Origin: Sinonovacula constricta
Taxonomy: Eukaryota > Mollusca > Bivalvia > Cardiida > Solecurtidae
DNA length: 64,000 bases
Assembly: GCA_007844125.1 (NCBI GenBank)
Contig: CM017571.1
Coordinates: 32,968,613 to 33,032,612 of the forward strand
Reading direction: 5' to 3'
Both the position numbers and the translations under genes were made by a program. Under the pieces are notes generated by a model that made no database searches, was not told the origin of the DNA, and saw only the letters and a list, made by a program, of their open reading frames with translations. Within the stretch, counting starts at the first letter, position 1. The number at the start of each line of letters is the position of its first letter. Shown one piece after another: positions 37,019 through 48,420 of the stretch.

Positions 37019-37205
37019 GTAAAACATATTAAGGCTCTGACAAGATTCTAACATACAGCATAGTAAGGGATTACTCAATCAAAAGACCTTTTATGGCTAT
37101 GTTAAAATACCCCAATGCTACAAATCATAAATATGTATGACAATGCTAAGTATCAGACACTCTAAGCCCATACAAAATATTGCTGATATTTAAGGGATCC
37201 ATTAG

Positions 37206-37378
37206 AGGCAGTTGACTTGAAACTCGTCAGCACCCCACTGGGTGAACACGAGTCCCGTCTGTATTTGAACATATCTAGGACCCCAGCTTGCAGTTTGCCT
37301 GTGGTCCTGTCAAGACACTTATCTCGGGTCTCACGCCTCCAACAATGGCAGTATGTGGCAGAATTGAGTCTGTGCAAT
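37206..37378 (+). pseudogene. Broken counterpart of gene D candidate exon 9
   Basis: Reads AVDLKLVS, PLGEHESRLYLNISRTPA, then after a 4-bp deletion near 37278 LQFACGPVKTLISGLTPPT. This aligns with VVDWKIHS, LCGHKLPLGLELSSRRPA and LQFSYGAIKIFVSGLTPLS of D. Splicing from exon 8 would also create a TAG at the junction (T plus AG). So the exon cannot be used in B. Confidence 0.6.
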
Positions 37379-37699
37379 GTATAAAAATATATATTTACAC
37401 TTACATTTCATTATGTCATGTAAATATTATCTGGCTTACTGATTATTTTTCTAATATACCATATATCACATTGACATATACAACTGTATGTTAGCTGTGT
37501 CACTGCACTTTAAACAATATAAAACGGAAGTTAAACTGCGGCCTTGTAAAGTTGCATTTACTGTTGTTATTAAAAGATTTGTAAAAGCAACAAATGTAGC
37601 GTGATAATGGTTAAGCCAGATATATTCACTGCAAGCATTCTACTTGCTAGTAACAGTTTATAGCTACATGTAACAGACGATATGTTTCTGTCATTTTAG

Positions 37700-37749
37700 C
37701 ACTTAACCAAGATCAATTTCCTGATTTGCCAGGAGCTGCAGCATACTGA
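37700..37749 (+). CDS. Gene B terminal coding exon
   Basis: Acceptor cattttag; 2 nt plus 15 codons and TGA at 37747-37749. With the last base of exon 8 the joint codon is TCA (Ser), then LNQDQFPDLPGAAAY. Gene D ends at the same place with LDLDQNPVLPGAATK and a stop. Agreement in phase, length and sequence in two old copies makes this small exon convincing. Confidence 0.82.
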
Positions 37750-38392
37750 AGTTTGAACTCCGCCACAGTAACTTGACTAAACTCCCCTTGTCATTATTCA
37801 ACCTGGGATACTTATCTGTCTGAGAAGGAACACTTGCAACTAGGCTTACAAGAATCTTTAGCTGGAAGTCATGCACTCGGGAGAAATTTAATCTCAATAA
37901 CATAAAATTATCCATGGAAGACATCATACTATTATAATCAATCCAAGAACAGCTAGACATAACTTTGGTTCTGAAACTAATTCCAGTCCAAGGACTTTAT
38001 TTAAACACATTTAAGATAATTAGGAGTTTATGACCCTTAAGACGTCCTTTGACCTATTTAATAAATGGCACTCCGGACTTTTACGTGGAAAACAAATTTG
38101 CTATAATGGAATCAGAGGTAGAAAACCACATCAGATGAAAAGCTCAGTCTTACGTCAGCACCGTCTTATTTTTTTATTTCATGTCATGTCTATACAGTGT
38201 TTGTTAGCATGCTACTATGTTCAAATACTAAATGACAAAATAAAATGTTAACACTTTTCGGATTGTTAAAATTCATACATATTGTATTTGGTTTTGCATA
38301 ATGCTACTTTGTAAAGATTTGTTACATTGTGTAGAGGCACTATAGACATTCATAAAACCCTGAGCACCTGATAAGCGTATCGTTTGTTTGCA
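37750..38392. other. 3' flank of gene B
   Basis: The first part matches the sequence after the gene D stop (CCACAGTAAC-TGACTAA-CTCCCCTTGT). An AATAAA-type signal lies at 38237. No coding exon seen. Confidence 0.6.
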
Positions 38393-38810
38393 GCTGCATT
38401 AGATAGAACATTGCCTTAACTCCTTGTTGATATAGGAAAGAAATGTAATGTGTTTGCAGTATTCGTTTTTGTATCGTTTTGTTAAGTACGCTGTAGCAGC
38501 AAAACATGTATGGTTATTATTATGGTTATTATTGGGGCATCAAACTATTGTCACCTATATCGTGCAGGAACTTACCAGACAGCTTTCAATCATTGCTGGC
38601 AGGTCTGGATATACATAAATTGTCAGACCTAACATAGCTTTGCTGACCAGATTAACATTAATACGTATAATTATCGCCTGCGGTCACGTGTTGTATAGAA
38701 TGTAAATTGTGGCATACAAAATAGTAACGATAAAAAACCAAATACAGGTACTCTACCCTACCCAAATACCTGCCCATATATTATCTGATGCAGCTACAAT
38801 AAGAAACCTT
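38393..38810 (+). repeat. Duplicated block, copy 1, with the tail of an exon
   Basis: Matches 44298-44700 in direct orientation (GTTAAGTACGCTG-AGCAGCAA, CAGGAACTTACCAGACAGCT, GATGCAGCTACAAT). The start (TTTGCAGCTGC, then CATTGCCTTAACTCCTTG) looks like the acceptor and the last codons of the exon at 44103-44312 with its middle deleted. Both blocks run straight into 38/39-bp arrays. Confidence 0.75.
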
Positions 38811-39292
38811 GAAGATCCCCAACTTATAACCCCTCGGCATTTGACTGTGCAGGGTTCCCAACTTGTAACCCTCGGCATTTGACTGTGCAGGGTTCCCAAA
38901 TTGTAACCCTCGGCATTTGACTGTGTAGGGTTCCCAACTTGTAACCCTCGGCATTTGACTGTGCAGGGTTCCCAACTTGTAACCCTCGGCATTTGACTTT
39001 GTAGTGTCCCCAACTTGTAACCCCTCGGCATTTGACTTTGTAAGGCTCCCAACGTGTAACCCCTCGGCATTTGACTGTGTAGGGTTCCCAACTTATAACG
39101 CCTCGGCATTTGACTATGTAGGGTTCCCAGCTTGTAACCCCTCGGCATTTGATTATGTAGGGTTCCCAACTTGTAACCCCTCGGCATTTGACTATGTAGG
39201 GTTCCCAACTTGTAACCCCTCGGCATTTGACTGTGTAGGGATCCTAACTTGTAACCCCTCAGCATTTGACTGTGTAGGGATCCTAACTACTG
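38811..39292. repeat. 38/39-bp minisatellite, array 1
   Basis: About twelve units of CTCGGCATTTGACTGTGTAG followed by GGTTCCCAACTTGTAACCC. Units are 38 or 39 bp depending on CCC or CCCC. The 39-bp units keep a 13-codon frame open (39004-39324); this is a consequence of the period, not a gene. Confidence 0.95.
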
Positions 39293-40595
39293 TACTCGAA
39301 ATTATCGTATTGGAAATTAAATAGGCTCCCACCAAGTAAAGGCTTAATTTCTAAATATCAAAGTTTATGTCGTTTAAAAAGTGCTTTATACTGCTCAATA
39401 ACCATATTGAAAATTAATTTTTATCACAAATGTGCCTATAACAAGAATAGTCAGGGATGCATAAAAATTCATTGCAAATGATATCAATAACATAGTTTAT
39501 TACTAACTGTTCTTTGCATTATTTTGGTCTTGAAACAATGGTTAATTTCAATCATGCACAGTTAAGTTAATTGCATGCCAACCAGTGATTTACAAATTAC
39601 ACGTATATGTAGTTAATCATTCTTTTTTCTCATAATTGTCACAATAATGCATCAATTCTATTTGTAAGCATTCATCATTATTTTGTATTTCATGCAAGTA
39701 CATCAGGTTTGCAAAATATGCAGCTGTATTTTTATATTGTATGTTCTCACCTACTTAATATGTGTGCTTATAACTATTTACAAACATTGTTGAAACATAT
39801 TAACTGTGTAGCATGGTGTGATGTGTTTTTTTATAAATATATAGATTTATGTTCGTATTGTTAAATTTATTGGTCTTGCCAGGAAAACCTTGGTGGTATT
39901 AGTATTCATAAAAGGGAACCTGATTTAGTCAAATTTAATTATTATTTACATAATTAATTACGGAAAGTCATTTCCTTTTCAAAAAAAAATATTTTGTTTT
40001 CATTTTGAAAATATATTAAGAGTAAATTTTTATTTTAATGTGTCAATCATTTTCTACCTAGAACATCGTGAAATTTTAAATTTGTTAATAATGTAACCAT
40101 GGCATATTTAACTTTAGCTACAGAAAGTTCTATGGTTAAGTTGTTTTACATAATAATGTATTGGTTGTCTATGTTGAATAAGAATATTGTTTCAGCTGGA
40201 AAATTTTACCAGTCTGTGTGCAATGCTACAGAATGCACATAGTGATTGTTAATGGGATCAAACCTTTTTTCTAATCTTGTTTTTAACTTTTTTTTAAATT
40301 AGATGATCTGTTAGTAACTGATTGTTTATTAATTGTTAATTAGATATCAAGTCGTTTACATGATGGGAGTTTCCATGGACTAATGATATAGATGCTGGGT
40401 TTTGTACCACCATCTGGATATGTTCCTTGACAAGACCATTTACTGTATATTATTGTCTAGAAAGATTTATTTAAGTTGATAGAACTTACACGGCTTGTCT
40501 GTGTTGTATATAGGATTTATACTGTGGAGCAATTTGATAAGACGAGGGAGTGATGGTATTAAGGACCTTTAAATCGTGACAAAGGCAGAATAAAC
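39293..40595. repeat. Spacer unit 1 of a 1.65-kb duplication
   Basis: The stretch from about 39655 to 40595 is repeated in the same direction at 41230-42244 (CTATTTACAAACATTGTTGA, CACGGCTTGTCTGTG, ATTAAGGACCTTTAAATCG). Part of it (40280-40490) is also related, inverted, to 52600-52810. No exon seen. Confidence 0.8.
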
Positions 40596-41232
40596 ACCTC
40601 GGCATTTGACTGGGCAAGGTTCCCAACTTGTAATCCCTCGGCTATTGACAGTGTAGGGTCCAAAACTATTAACCCCATGACATGTTACTGTGTAAGTACC
40701 CCATCTTAAATCATGGCTTGGCATTTGTCTGTGCATGGTCCAAGACTTGTGATCCCTCGGCAATTGACTATGTAGGGTTCTTAACTTATAACCCTCGGCA
40801 TTTGACTGTGTAGGGTTCTTAACTTGTAACCCTCGGCATTTGACTGTGTAGGGTTCTTAACTTGTAACCCTCGGCATTTGACTGTGCAGGGTTCTTAACT
40901 TGTAACCCTCGGCATTTGACTGTGTAGGGTTCTTAACTTGTAACCCTCGGCATTTGACTGTGTAGGGTTCTTAACTTGTAACCCTCGGCATTTGACTGTG
41001 TAGGGTTCTTAACTTGTAACCCTCGGCATTTGACTGTGCATGGTCCCAGACTTGTGATCCCTCGGCAATTGACTATGAAGGGTCCAAAATTTGAAACCCC
41101 ATGACATTTTACTGTGTAGGGACCACATCTTAAATTCTCTTGGCATTTGTCGGTGTAAGGTCTCCAATTTGTAATCCCTCGGCAATTGACTGTGTACGGA
41201 TCCCAACGTGTAACCCCTCCGCATTTGACTCA
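40596..41232. repeat. 38/39-bp minisatellite, array 2
   Basis: About sixteen units. The central seven or eight (40780-41035) are almost identical (TAGGGTTCTTAACTTGTAAC variant), which indicates recent local amplification; edge units are diverged. Confidence 0.95.
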
Positions 41233-42244
41233 TTATTTTTTGCATTTCATGCAAGTGTATTATGTATCATACTAAATATGCACCTGTACCTTTTATATTG
41301 TTTGTTCTCACCTAGTTATTGTGTGTATGCCTTATAACTATTTACAAACATTGTTGAAACATATTAACTGTGTATCATGGTGTGATATGTTTTATAAATA
41401 TATAGATTTACAATTGTACTGTTGAACTTATTGGTCTTGCCAGGAAAACATTGGTATTATTAGCATTGATAAAAGGGAAATTGTTTTAGTCCAATTCAAT
41501 AATTATTTACACAAATTAATTATGGACAGTCATTTCCCTTTCAAAAGGTTTTATTTTGTTTTTATTTTGAAAATACATTAGGAGTATATGTTTATTTTAA
41601 TGTGTCCATCACTTTCTGCCTAGAACATCATGAAATTTTTAAATTGCTAATACTGTAACCTGGTCCTGTTTAACTATAGCTACATAAGGTTTTAAGGGTA
41701 AGTTGTTTTATATAATAATGTATTAGTTGTCCATGTTGAATTAGAATATTATTTCAGCAGCTATGCTAACAATGTTCTGCAAGTATAAACAAATACAATT
41801 TTTGTATTAGTATTAGTTGACAAAGGCAAAAACACTTGTGCATGACTTCAGTCCTATCAGCTTTATTTATACAAAAGAAAGTATTCCTATACAAATAATA
41901 GCTGCATAAAAAGGATTATTGCAGTCATATGTCTGGCTTAGTAATTGTTAGTTGTTCTTTTCATAAATAAAAATAGATGTGCTTATATCAAAACTGTTTT
42001 GTTATATGCTCTATTGAGCTCCCCCATTTCGTGTTAAAACTGTTGCAAGGAGGCATGTGTCTTGCCAGCTATTCCAACTACTGCTTGACAAAGCCAGGTA
42101 CTTATCGTGCAATCCGTGCGTAAATATACTACTAGATACACGGCTTGTCTGTGCTGTATATGGGATATATAATGGGAAGTATTTTGATAAGACGAGGTAG
42201 GGACGGTATTAAGGACCTTTAAATCGTTACAAAAGCAGAAAAAA
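41233..42244. repeat. Spacer unit 2 of the 1.65-kb duplication
   Basis: Direct copy of 39655-40595 with clear divergence and some indels. No gene seen. Confidence 0.8.
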
Positions 42245-43222
42245 AACTCGGCATTTGACTGGGTAAGGTCCCCAACATGTAAAGCCTCGGCATTTGACAG
42301 TGTATGATCCCCAACTTGTAACCATTTGGCATCTGATTATGTAGGGTTCCCAAATTTTAACCGCTCGGCATTTCACTGTGTAGAATTCTCAACTTGTAAC
42401 ACCTCGCGATTTGACTGTGTATCCTCCCAAACTTGTTATACATCGGCATTTTACCCTGTACCGTCCCCAGATTTGACTGTGCAGGATTCTCAACTTGTAT
42501 CACCTCGCCATTTGACTGTGAAGGATCGCCAACTTGTAACCCCTCGCATTTGACTGTGTAGTGTCCCCAACTTGTAATACCTCGACATTTGACTGTGTAG
42601 AGTCACCACCTTGTTTCACCCCGGCATTGTACTGTGTATTATTTCGAACTTGTAGCACCTCGGCATTTGATTTTGTCGGGTTCCCAAATGTTAACCGCTC
42701 GGCATTTGATTATATAGGACGCCCAACATATAACCACTCTCATTTGAATGACTAGCGTTCAGATTTGACTGGTTAGGGACCCCAACTTGTAACCTCTCAT
42801 CATTTAGTGTGTAGGGACCCCATTTTAAATCATATTGGCATTTGCCTGTGTAAGATTCACAATTTGTAATTTTCCAAATTTTAATCCCTCGGCATTTGAC
42901 TGTGTAGGATTCTCAACTTGTAACCCCTTGGCATTTGAATGTCTAGGGTCCCCAACTTGTAACACCTCGGCATTTGACTGTGTAGAGTTCCAAACTTGCA
43001 ACACCTCGGCATTTTATTTTGTAGGGTTCCCAAATTTTAACCGCTCGGCATTTGAATGTGTATGACTCCCAACTTGTAACCCCTTGGCAATTGAACGTCT
43101 AGCGTCCCGATTTGACTGTGTAGGTTCCCTAACTTGTTACACATCCGCATTTGGTCCTGTAGGGTCACCAACTTTAAACAACTCGTCACTTGACTGTGTA
43201 GATTCCCCAACTTGTAAAAGGT
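42245..43222. repeat. 38/39-bp minisatellite, array 3
   Basis: About 25 strongly diverged units of the same family; the oldest-looking array of the four. Confidence 0.9.
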
Positions 43223-43557
43223 GATATCTGACACTTTATGCTAGAAATAACATTGAAGTTAACTTGATCTTTTTTGTTGCCAAAAGACATGCCTAGTAAC
43301 AAAATAAAAGTGGTTAAATAGGGCGTATCTCTGCATACACAGCATATTTAGCTATATTTAACTGTTTTTGGAAAATGCACTACGATTTGGAACCAATTGG
43401 CAACGCACACATCAATAAAGTAATTAAATCAGGCATTGTGTTCTTTTTGTTGTCATAAAAATCCAAAATTAAAATTAATTAAGCGGTCGCAAAGTTTTAT
43501 AAATAATTGTGTCCTCAGATTTGACATTTGTTTATATGTACTTGTTCTACTTTTAAG
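43223..43557. other. Stretch without recognised features
   Basis: AT-rich sequence between array 3 and the orphan exon pair; nothing supported. Confidence 0.6.
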
Positions 43558-43576
43558 ATGTATTTGATCCATACAG

Positions 43577-43730
43577 GACAACTTGTGGAGGCCATTCGAG
43601 AATGCAAGGAGAGCAAGAAATGCGACCCGGGCCTGGTGAAGCGGTTGGAAACCACGCAAAACCGCCTAGCAACGGCCTGTGACTTAGCCCTGCCTTACGT
43701 AGAACAGTCCGACCCTGACTATTATAACAG
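43577..43730 (+). CDS. Orphan exon of an unrecognised gene
   Basis: Acceptor catacag before 43577 (an alternative ttttaag acceptor before an ATG at 43558 is also possible) and donor AACAG|gttcgt. It reads QLVEAIRECKESKKCDPG, LVKRLETTQNRLATACDLA, LPYVEQSDPDYYNR: a charged, helical segment with balanced codon use and higher GC than its surroundings. It cannot follow gene B exon 8, because the joint codon would be TGA. Its parent gene is not visible in the window. Confidence 0.6.
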
Positions 43731-44102
43731 GTTCGTGATTGGTTAAACCCCATTAATACTGAATGGATCGACCAATATTGCCAAGCTCGAATTGCGACAA
43801 ATATTGCTACCGCTTTTGCGACTGCGCTAGGGTTTTTAATTTGGGTCTAAATGGATTTCCATATAGTTTAAAAGAATGCACGTACCTTTATTAGCGCATG
43901 AGCAGCGACTAAACTGAGACCAACTGCGCCTATACTAGATTAACTTTCTATCGCATCGAGAGTGTTATGCGACCCTTATATCGTACGTTGCGATCCTCGG
44001 CGATTGCTGCAATTTTATGCGACTGACTAGCACGCTGATTACACCAAATGCAAGACTGAGAAGAGATTGTAACCTTTAATAAACCTTTTCAATACTTTGC
44101 AG

Positions 44103-44312
44103 ACTGCTTTAAAACAAGCTCGTTACATTTGTTATGACAAGCAAATGACACTTTGGAACGGCGCCACCTGCAGCAGCGTCAAGAGTTATGAGAACGCTGA
44201 ATATAGGAAGCACGAAGGATTAACTCTGCATGACCTTATGAATATGTATGACATCCTAATACTTTTTAATAAGTGCCACCCTTGCCCTGAACCTTGCCTT
44301 AACTGCTTGTAG
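44103..44312 (+). CDS. Probable 3'-terminal orphan exon with stop
   Basis: Acceptor ctttgcag, then TALKQARYICYDKQMTLWNG, CSSVKSYENAEYRKHEGL and TLHDLMNMYDIL, ending ...CLNCL and TAG at 44310. The phase (0) does not fit the best donor at 43730, which leaves 2 nt; that joint would give an early stop. Either a weaker donor (TTC|gtgatt) is used or one of the two exons is broken. Broken copies of this module lie at 18664 and 45005. Confidence 0.5.
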   Translation, partial: TALKQARYICYDKQMTLWNGATCSSVKSYENAEYRKHEGLTLHDLMNMYDILILFNKCHPCPEPCLNCL

Positions 44313-44694
44313 ATATGAGGGAAAATACATATGTGTTTGCAGTCTTTGTTTTCGTACCGTTTTATTAAGTACGCTGCAGCAGCAAGAACATGTATGGTTA
44401 TTATTGGGACATCCAACTGTTGTCACCTACATCGTGAAGGAACTTACCAGACAGCTGCCAATCATTGCTGGCAGGTCTGAATATACGAAAATTGCCTTGA
44501 CCTTACATTGCTTTGCTGATCAGGACAGAGTAACATCAATATGTATAATTATTGCCTGCTGCCACGTTTTGTATAGAATGTAAAATGTGGCATACATATA
44601 GAAACGATAAAAAATCAAATAGGTACCATACCTTAATTTATACCTGCCCTGATCTGCTCTGATGCAGCTACAATATGAAAACTTTAAGATCCCT
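44313..44694 (+). repeat. Duplicated block, copy 2
   Basis: Direct copy of 38430-38810 directly after the stop of the orphan exon, again leading into the 38/39-bp minisatellite. Confidence 0.8.
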
Positions 44695-44890
44695 AACTTG
44701 TTACCCCTCGGCATTTCACAGTGTAGGGTCCCTAACTTGTAAACAAACACTCGGTATTTTACTGTGTAGGGTTTCCAAATTTTCACCTCTGGGCATTTGA
44801 CACGGTAGGGTTCCCATCTTGTAGGCCCTCTGCATTTGTCTGTGTCTTGTCTTCGACTTTTACCCCTTTGCTCATTTTACAATGCATATT
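44695..44890. repeat. 38/39-bp minisatellite, array 4
   Basis: About five diverged units (CTCGGCATTTCACAGTGTAG type), same orientation as arrays 1-3. Confidence 0.85.
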
Positions 44891-46195
44891 TGAGTCCCAG
44901 TAAGGGCGAAAAGTTTCATATAGAGATAACATTCTTGCACCTGTGATTCTACCCAGAAATTAAGATAGAATATAGACAGACCATAGACAGTTAGATATAT
45001 AGATAGCAAGCGACACTGTCCAGAGTAATGACAGCTGGATTTCAGAAGCATACAGGATTGGCCCTGTATGACATTGACTACTCGTGGTCAGTTATTCATG
45101 CCTAGAAAGAAGTAATGCGGGTACAGAACAAATATTATGTCTTAGGATACTAAACGCTTCAAATGTTTACATTAATATTAATATATGTTGTAATAACAGG
45201 ATGTTCATTTAGTGTGTAATTCAGATATTCATAAAATGCAGAATTATGAATGATCTATGCAGCGTACCAGTATCACTCATTTGACTCAAGGCAACGTTCG
45301 CAATGTGGATCAAACTGCTGTTAGAACGAGTCTTGTCCTGACTTTGAATCATCTACTGGGCCAATGTATTTGCGATATCCCACGCGGAGCCTTCTGCGGC
45401 TCTGAACCAGAGTATGTAATCACGTAGGTCAATCGTATCATCTCAGCATCCCAGTTTAAACCTACCACTCACGTTCGAAGAGGAATGACGCACTTGGGAT
45501 TGTAAGGTTCAGATCACAGGGGCGTAAGAGGTAGTACCTGTAGTTAATTTTAAAATTAGTTTATTTTGGTCGAATCTGGTAACATGTATGAACATGTATT
45601 TTAGATCTAACTTAAGTTATAAAGTTATATAGTTATAAAGAAAGTATTTAATGTTTAATATAATGAGTTCTATTATTGGATGTTAGTGACTCTGATGTAA
45701 TTTTTGTTCAAATGTATAATCTATATTTTAGAAGAGGTGTTTATTTACAACTGAGTATTTGCCTGATTAATGTTGCTCATGCGCAAAACACTTATTGCTG
45801 ACTTCACGAAATTTTCTTCTTTTTTTAAAGCCGTAAACATAGCCATTGTTGCTGTTTTCACGGCATATAATTAATATGCTTGTTTTACGGCAGTGTTAGT
45901 GCTAGTAAAGTTTAAAATAAGTTATCTGCATTTCATTTGGTTGTGTTTTATTATTGTAGAGTGTACCAATAATAAAATCCTGACTGTTCTAATACGAGTT
46001 CGATGGGTGGGGAGAGTAATTTTGTACACGTTTGTTGTAACAGCTTTGAATGGAAAAGTAAATATTATCATAAATTACTATCACTTATAGTTTAAAATGT
46101 TTGTTGCAAGTTCGAAACATTCTAAACATCAACTGGAAGTAATAAGGATAGTCTTTAGAATGTAATATTTTGTTTTCAACAATAGTGATGTTTAA
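44891..46195. other. Intergenic stretch with one exon relic
   Basis: No intact gene. A broken copy of the orphan-exon module lies at 45005-45080; beyond that nothing supported. Confidence 0.6.
45005..45080 (+). pseudogene. Relic of the SYENS/EGL exon module
   Basis: The nucleotides GACACTGTCCAGAGTAATGA match the CSSVKSYEN part, and in a shifted frame KHTGLALYDIDY matches KHEGLTLHDLMNMY of the exon at 44103-44312. A frameshift lies in between. Confidence 0.5.
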
Positions 46196-46420
46196 GAAGT
46201 CTGCATAGGTCAGTTGTAGAGCAGCCGCTTGCAGATCGGGAAGCCCACGGTTCAACCCTTAGCCGACTGAAACTAAAACCGTGAAAATGGCTTCCCTTGA
46301 TGGTGCTCACATATATTTGAAAGTTAGAAAGACGACTGATTATAAGTTGTCAGGATTATATGACCGGCCTAGTTTCAGTCCCTGGTGCACCATATACATG
46401 TAATTCTATTTTAATTTTAT
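46196..46420 (+). mobile_element. Second type of tRNA-derived SINE-like element
   Basis: Box A-like GGTCAGTTGTAGAGCAGCCG and box B-like CGGTTCAACCC in tRNA spacing, followed by a body without similarity to the SINE at 19949. The 3' end is not clear. No functional tRNA cloverleaf. Confidence 0.55.
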
Positions 46421-47040
46421 TATTAATGCATTAACCAAATGAATATTGAAACAGTAAACGATCCTTAAAATAGACAAGTTTGTTTGCTCACTTTGAAATT
46501 CTGCACAAGGAGCAATGCTAGTCAGTATGTGACCAACTTCTTAGAAAAGTACATTATATCATATTAATCATGCCTATATATCTTCTGAAAAAAATGTTTA
46601 AATAACCAAACGATGTATTAAAATAAAGAAATTTTAATTGTTATGAAACAATGCTTTAAAACGATTATTATTTGGATACATTTTATAGTGTAATATCAGC
46701 CTTTAAATCCCGCTATTTGTGTACGAAAAACGACTTTTTATACGGGATATTTTAAGATACAAAACCTTACGTTTGGCAATTAGACAGTGTATTCTTAATT
46801 GTATTTTGTGATAAATGTTTATCAATTATTTGTACACATATGGTGTACTTTGTTTTTACCATGCTATATATAATTGTACACTGCTAATGGAGCATGCTGC
46901 CAATTTGCCAACAAAGTTTTATTGATTGTTTTTCAATTGTTTGTCTCCTTTCAAAGTTAAAACTTACTGTTATATTTTAGAATACAATAATAAAATCGTA
47001 ACTGCGATTGTTATTTTTACTTTCAATGAATTTCTTAATT
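46421..47040. other. Stretch without recognised features
   Basis: AT-rich, no exon or repeat that I can support. Confidence 0.6.
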
Positions 47041-48420
47041 TCTTTAAGTAAAGTACCCGTGTATAACTTAAAATAGTTTACCCGTGTATAACTTTAAGTA
47101 GTATACCCGTGTATATCTTAAAATAGTTTACCAGTGTATAACTTAAAATAGTTTACCCTTGTATAACTTAAAATAGTTTACCCGTGTATAACTTTAAGTA
47201 GTATACCCGTGTATATCTTAAAATAGTTTACCAGTGTATAACTTAAAATAGTTTACCCTTGTATAACTTAAAATAGTTTACCCGTGTATAACTTAAAATA
47301 GTTTACCCATGTATAATTTTAAGTAGTATACCCGTGTATAACTTAAAATAGTTTACCAGTGTATAACTTAAAATAGTTTACCCGTGTATAACTTAAAATA
47401 GTTTACCCGTGTATAACTTAAAATAGTTTACCCATGTATAATTTTAAGTAGTATACCCGTGTATAACTTAAAATAGTTTACCCGTGTATAACTTAAAATA
47501 GTTTACCCGTGTATAATTTTAAGTAGTATACCCGTGTATAACTTAAAATAGTTTACCAGTGTATAACTTAAAATAGTTTACCCTTGTATAACTTAAAATA
47601 GTTTACCCGTGTATAATTTTAAGTAGTTTATCCAAGTATAACTCAAAATATTTTACACGCGCACATTTTATGAAGTTTAACAATGCACAATTATTTTTAG
47701 CAGTTTATCCATGTATAATTTTAAGCAGTTTACCCATTAAGCAGTTTACCCATGTATAATTTTGAGTAATTTACCCATTAAGCAGTTTCCCCATGTATAA
47801 TTTTGAGTAATTTACCCATTAAGCAGTTTATCCATGTATAATTTAAAGCAGTTTTCCCATGTATAATTTTAAGCAGTTTCCCCATGTATAATTTTAAGTA
47901 TAATTTTAAGCAGTTTCCCCATGTATAATTTTAAGCAGTTTACCCATTAAGCAGTTTACCCATGTATAATTTTGAGTAATTTACCCATTAAGCAGTTTAT
48001 CCATGTATAATTTAAAGCAGTTTTCCCATGTATAATTTTAAGCAGTTTCCCCATGTATAATTTTAAGCAGTTTCCCCATGTATAATTTTAAGCAGTTTCC
48101 CCATGTATAATTTTAAGCAGTTTCCCCATGTATAATTTTAAGCAGTTTACCCATGTATAATTTTAAGCAGTTTCCCCATGTATAATTTTAAGCAGTTTAC
48201 CTATTAAGCAGTTTACCCATGTATAATTTTGAGTAATTTACCCATCTATAACTTTAAGTAGTTTACCCGTGTATAACTTTAATTAGTTTAACTATGTATT
48301 ATTTTAAGTAGTTATTACCCATGCATGACTTAAAGTAGTTTACACGGGCAGGTCTTTAATTTGTTAACAAATGCACAACTTTAAGTAGTTTACCCATGCA
48401 TAACTTCATGCTATGTAAAC
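47041..48420. repeat. 25-bp minisatellite with higher-order structure
   Basis: About 50 units. The first half (47041-47660) has units like GTTTACCCGTGTATAACTTA plus AAATA; the second half (47690-48240) has units like AGTTTCCCCATGTATAATTT plus TAAGC. A 100-bp block of four different units occurs twice in tandem at about 47075-47275, and other multi-unit patterns follow. It lies close to the centre of the B/D inverted duplication. Confidence 0.95.

Larger units (their letters stand above)
36489..37699. other. Intron 8 of gene B with two exon relics
   Basis: Aligns with intron 8 of gene D (56523-59963 minus) in several blocks, e.g. TACCTGAGAAACTGCT near 36660. It contains the broken counterparts of the two candidate exons 8b and 9 of gene D, given as separate entries. 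Confidence 0.75.
15147..37749 (+). other. Gene B: multidomain protein with C-terminal trypsin-like serine protease domain (gene span)
   Basis: Nine coding exons (15217-15328, 17024-17310, 21845-22178, 22331-22500, 28240-28511, 34773-34886, 35329-35891, 36258-36488, 37700-37749) join in frame with matching phases at all eight junctions. The product is about 710 residues. Residues 1-430 show no signal peptide or membrane segment; they look soluble, with a mixed alpha/beta part near 60-160 and helical parts near 180-390, and I do not recognise the family. Residues about 430-695 read as a trypsin-like (chymotrypsin-fold) protease. Candidate triad: His in TCHHC near 494, Asp in ADIALVQV near 526, Ser in GDSGS near 633. 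The last 15 residues come from a small terminal exon. Substrate and pathway are unknown. Family membership beyond the protease motifs is inference. Confidence 0.85.

Noticed and set aside
40596..41232. CRISPR-like array
   Set aside because: Units are head to tail without unique spacers, and the window is animal DNA with introns and SINEs.
38753..43234. Open frames with repeated NPSAFD or MPRGYKLG patterns
   Set aside because: They come from 39-bp minisatellite units (13 codons) and break wherever a 38-bp unit appears.
43577..43730. This exon as the continuation of gene B after exon 8
   Set aside because: The joint codon would be TGA; the exon at 37700 fits in both copies.
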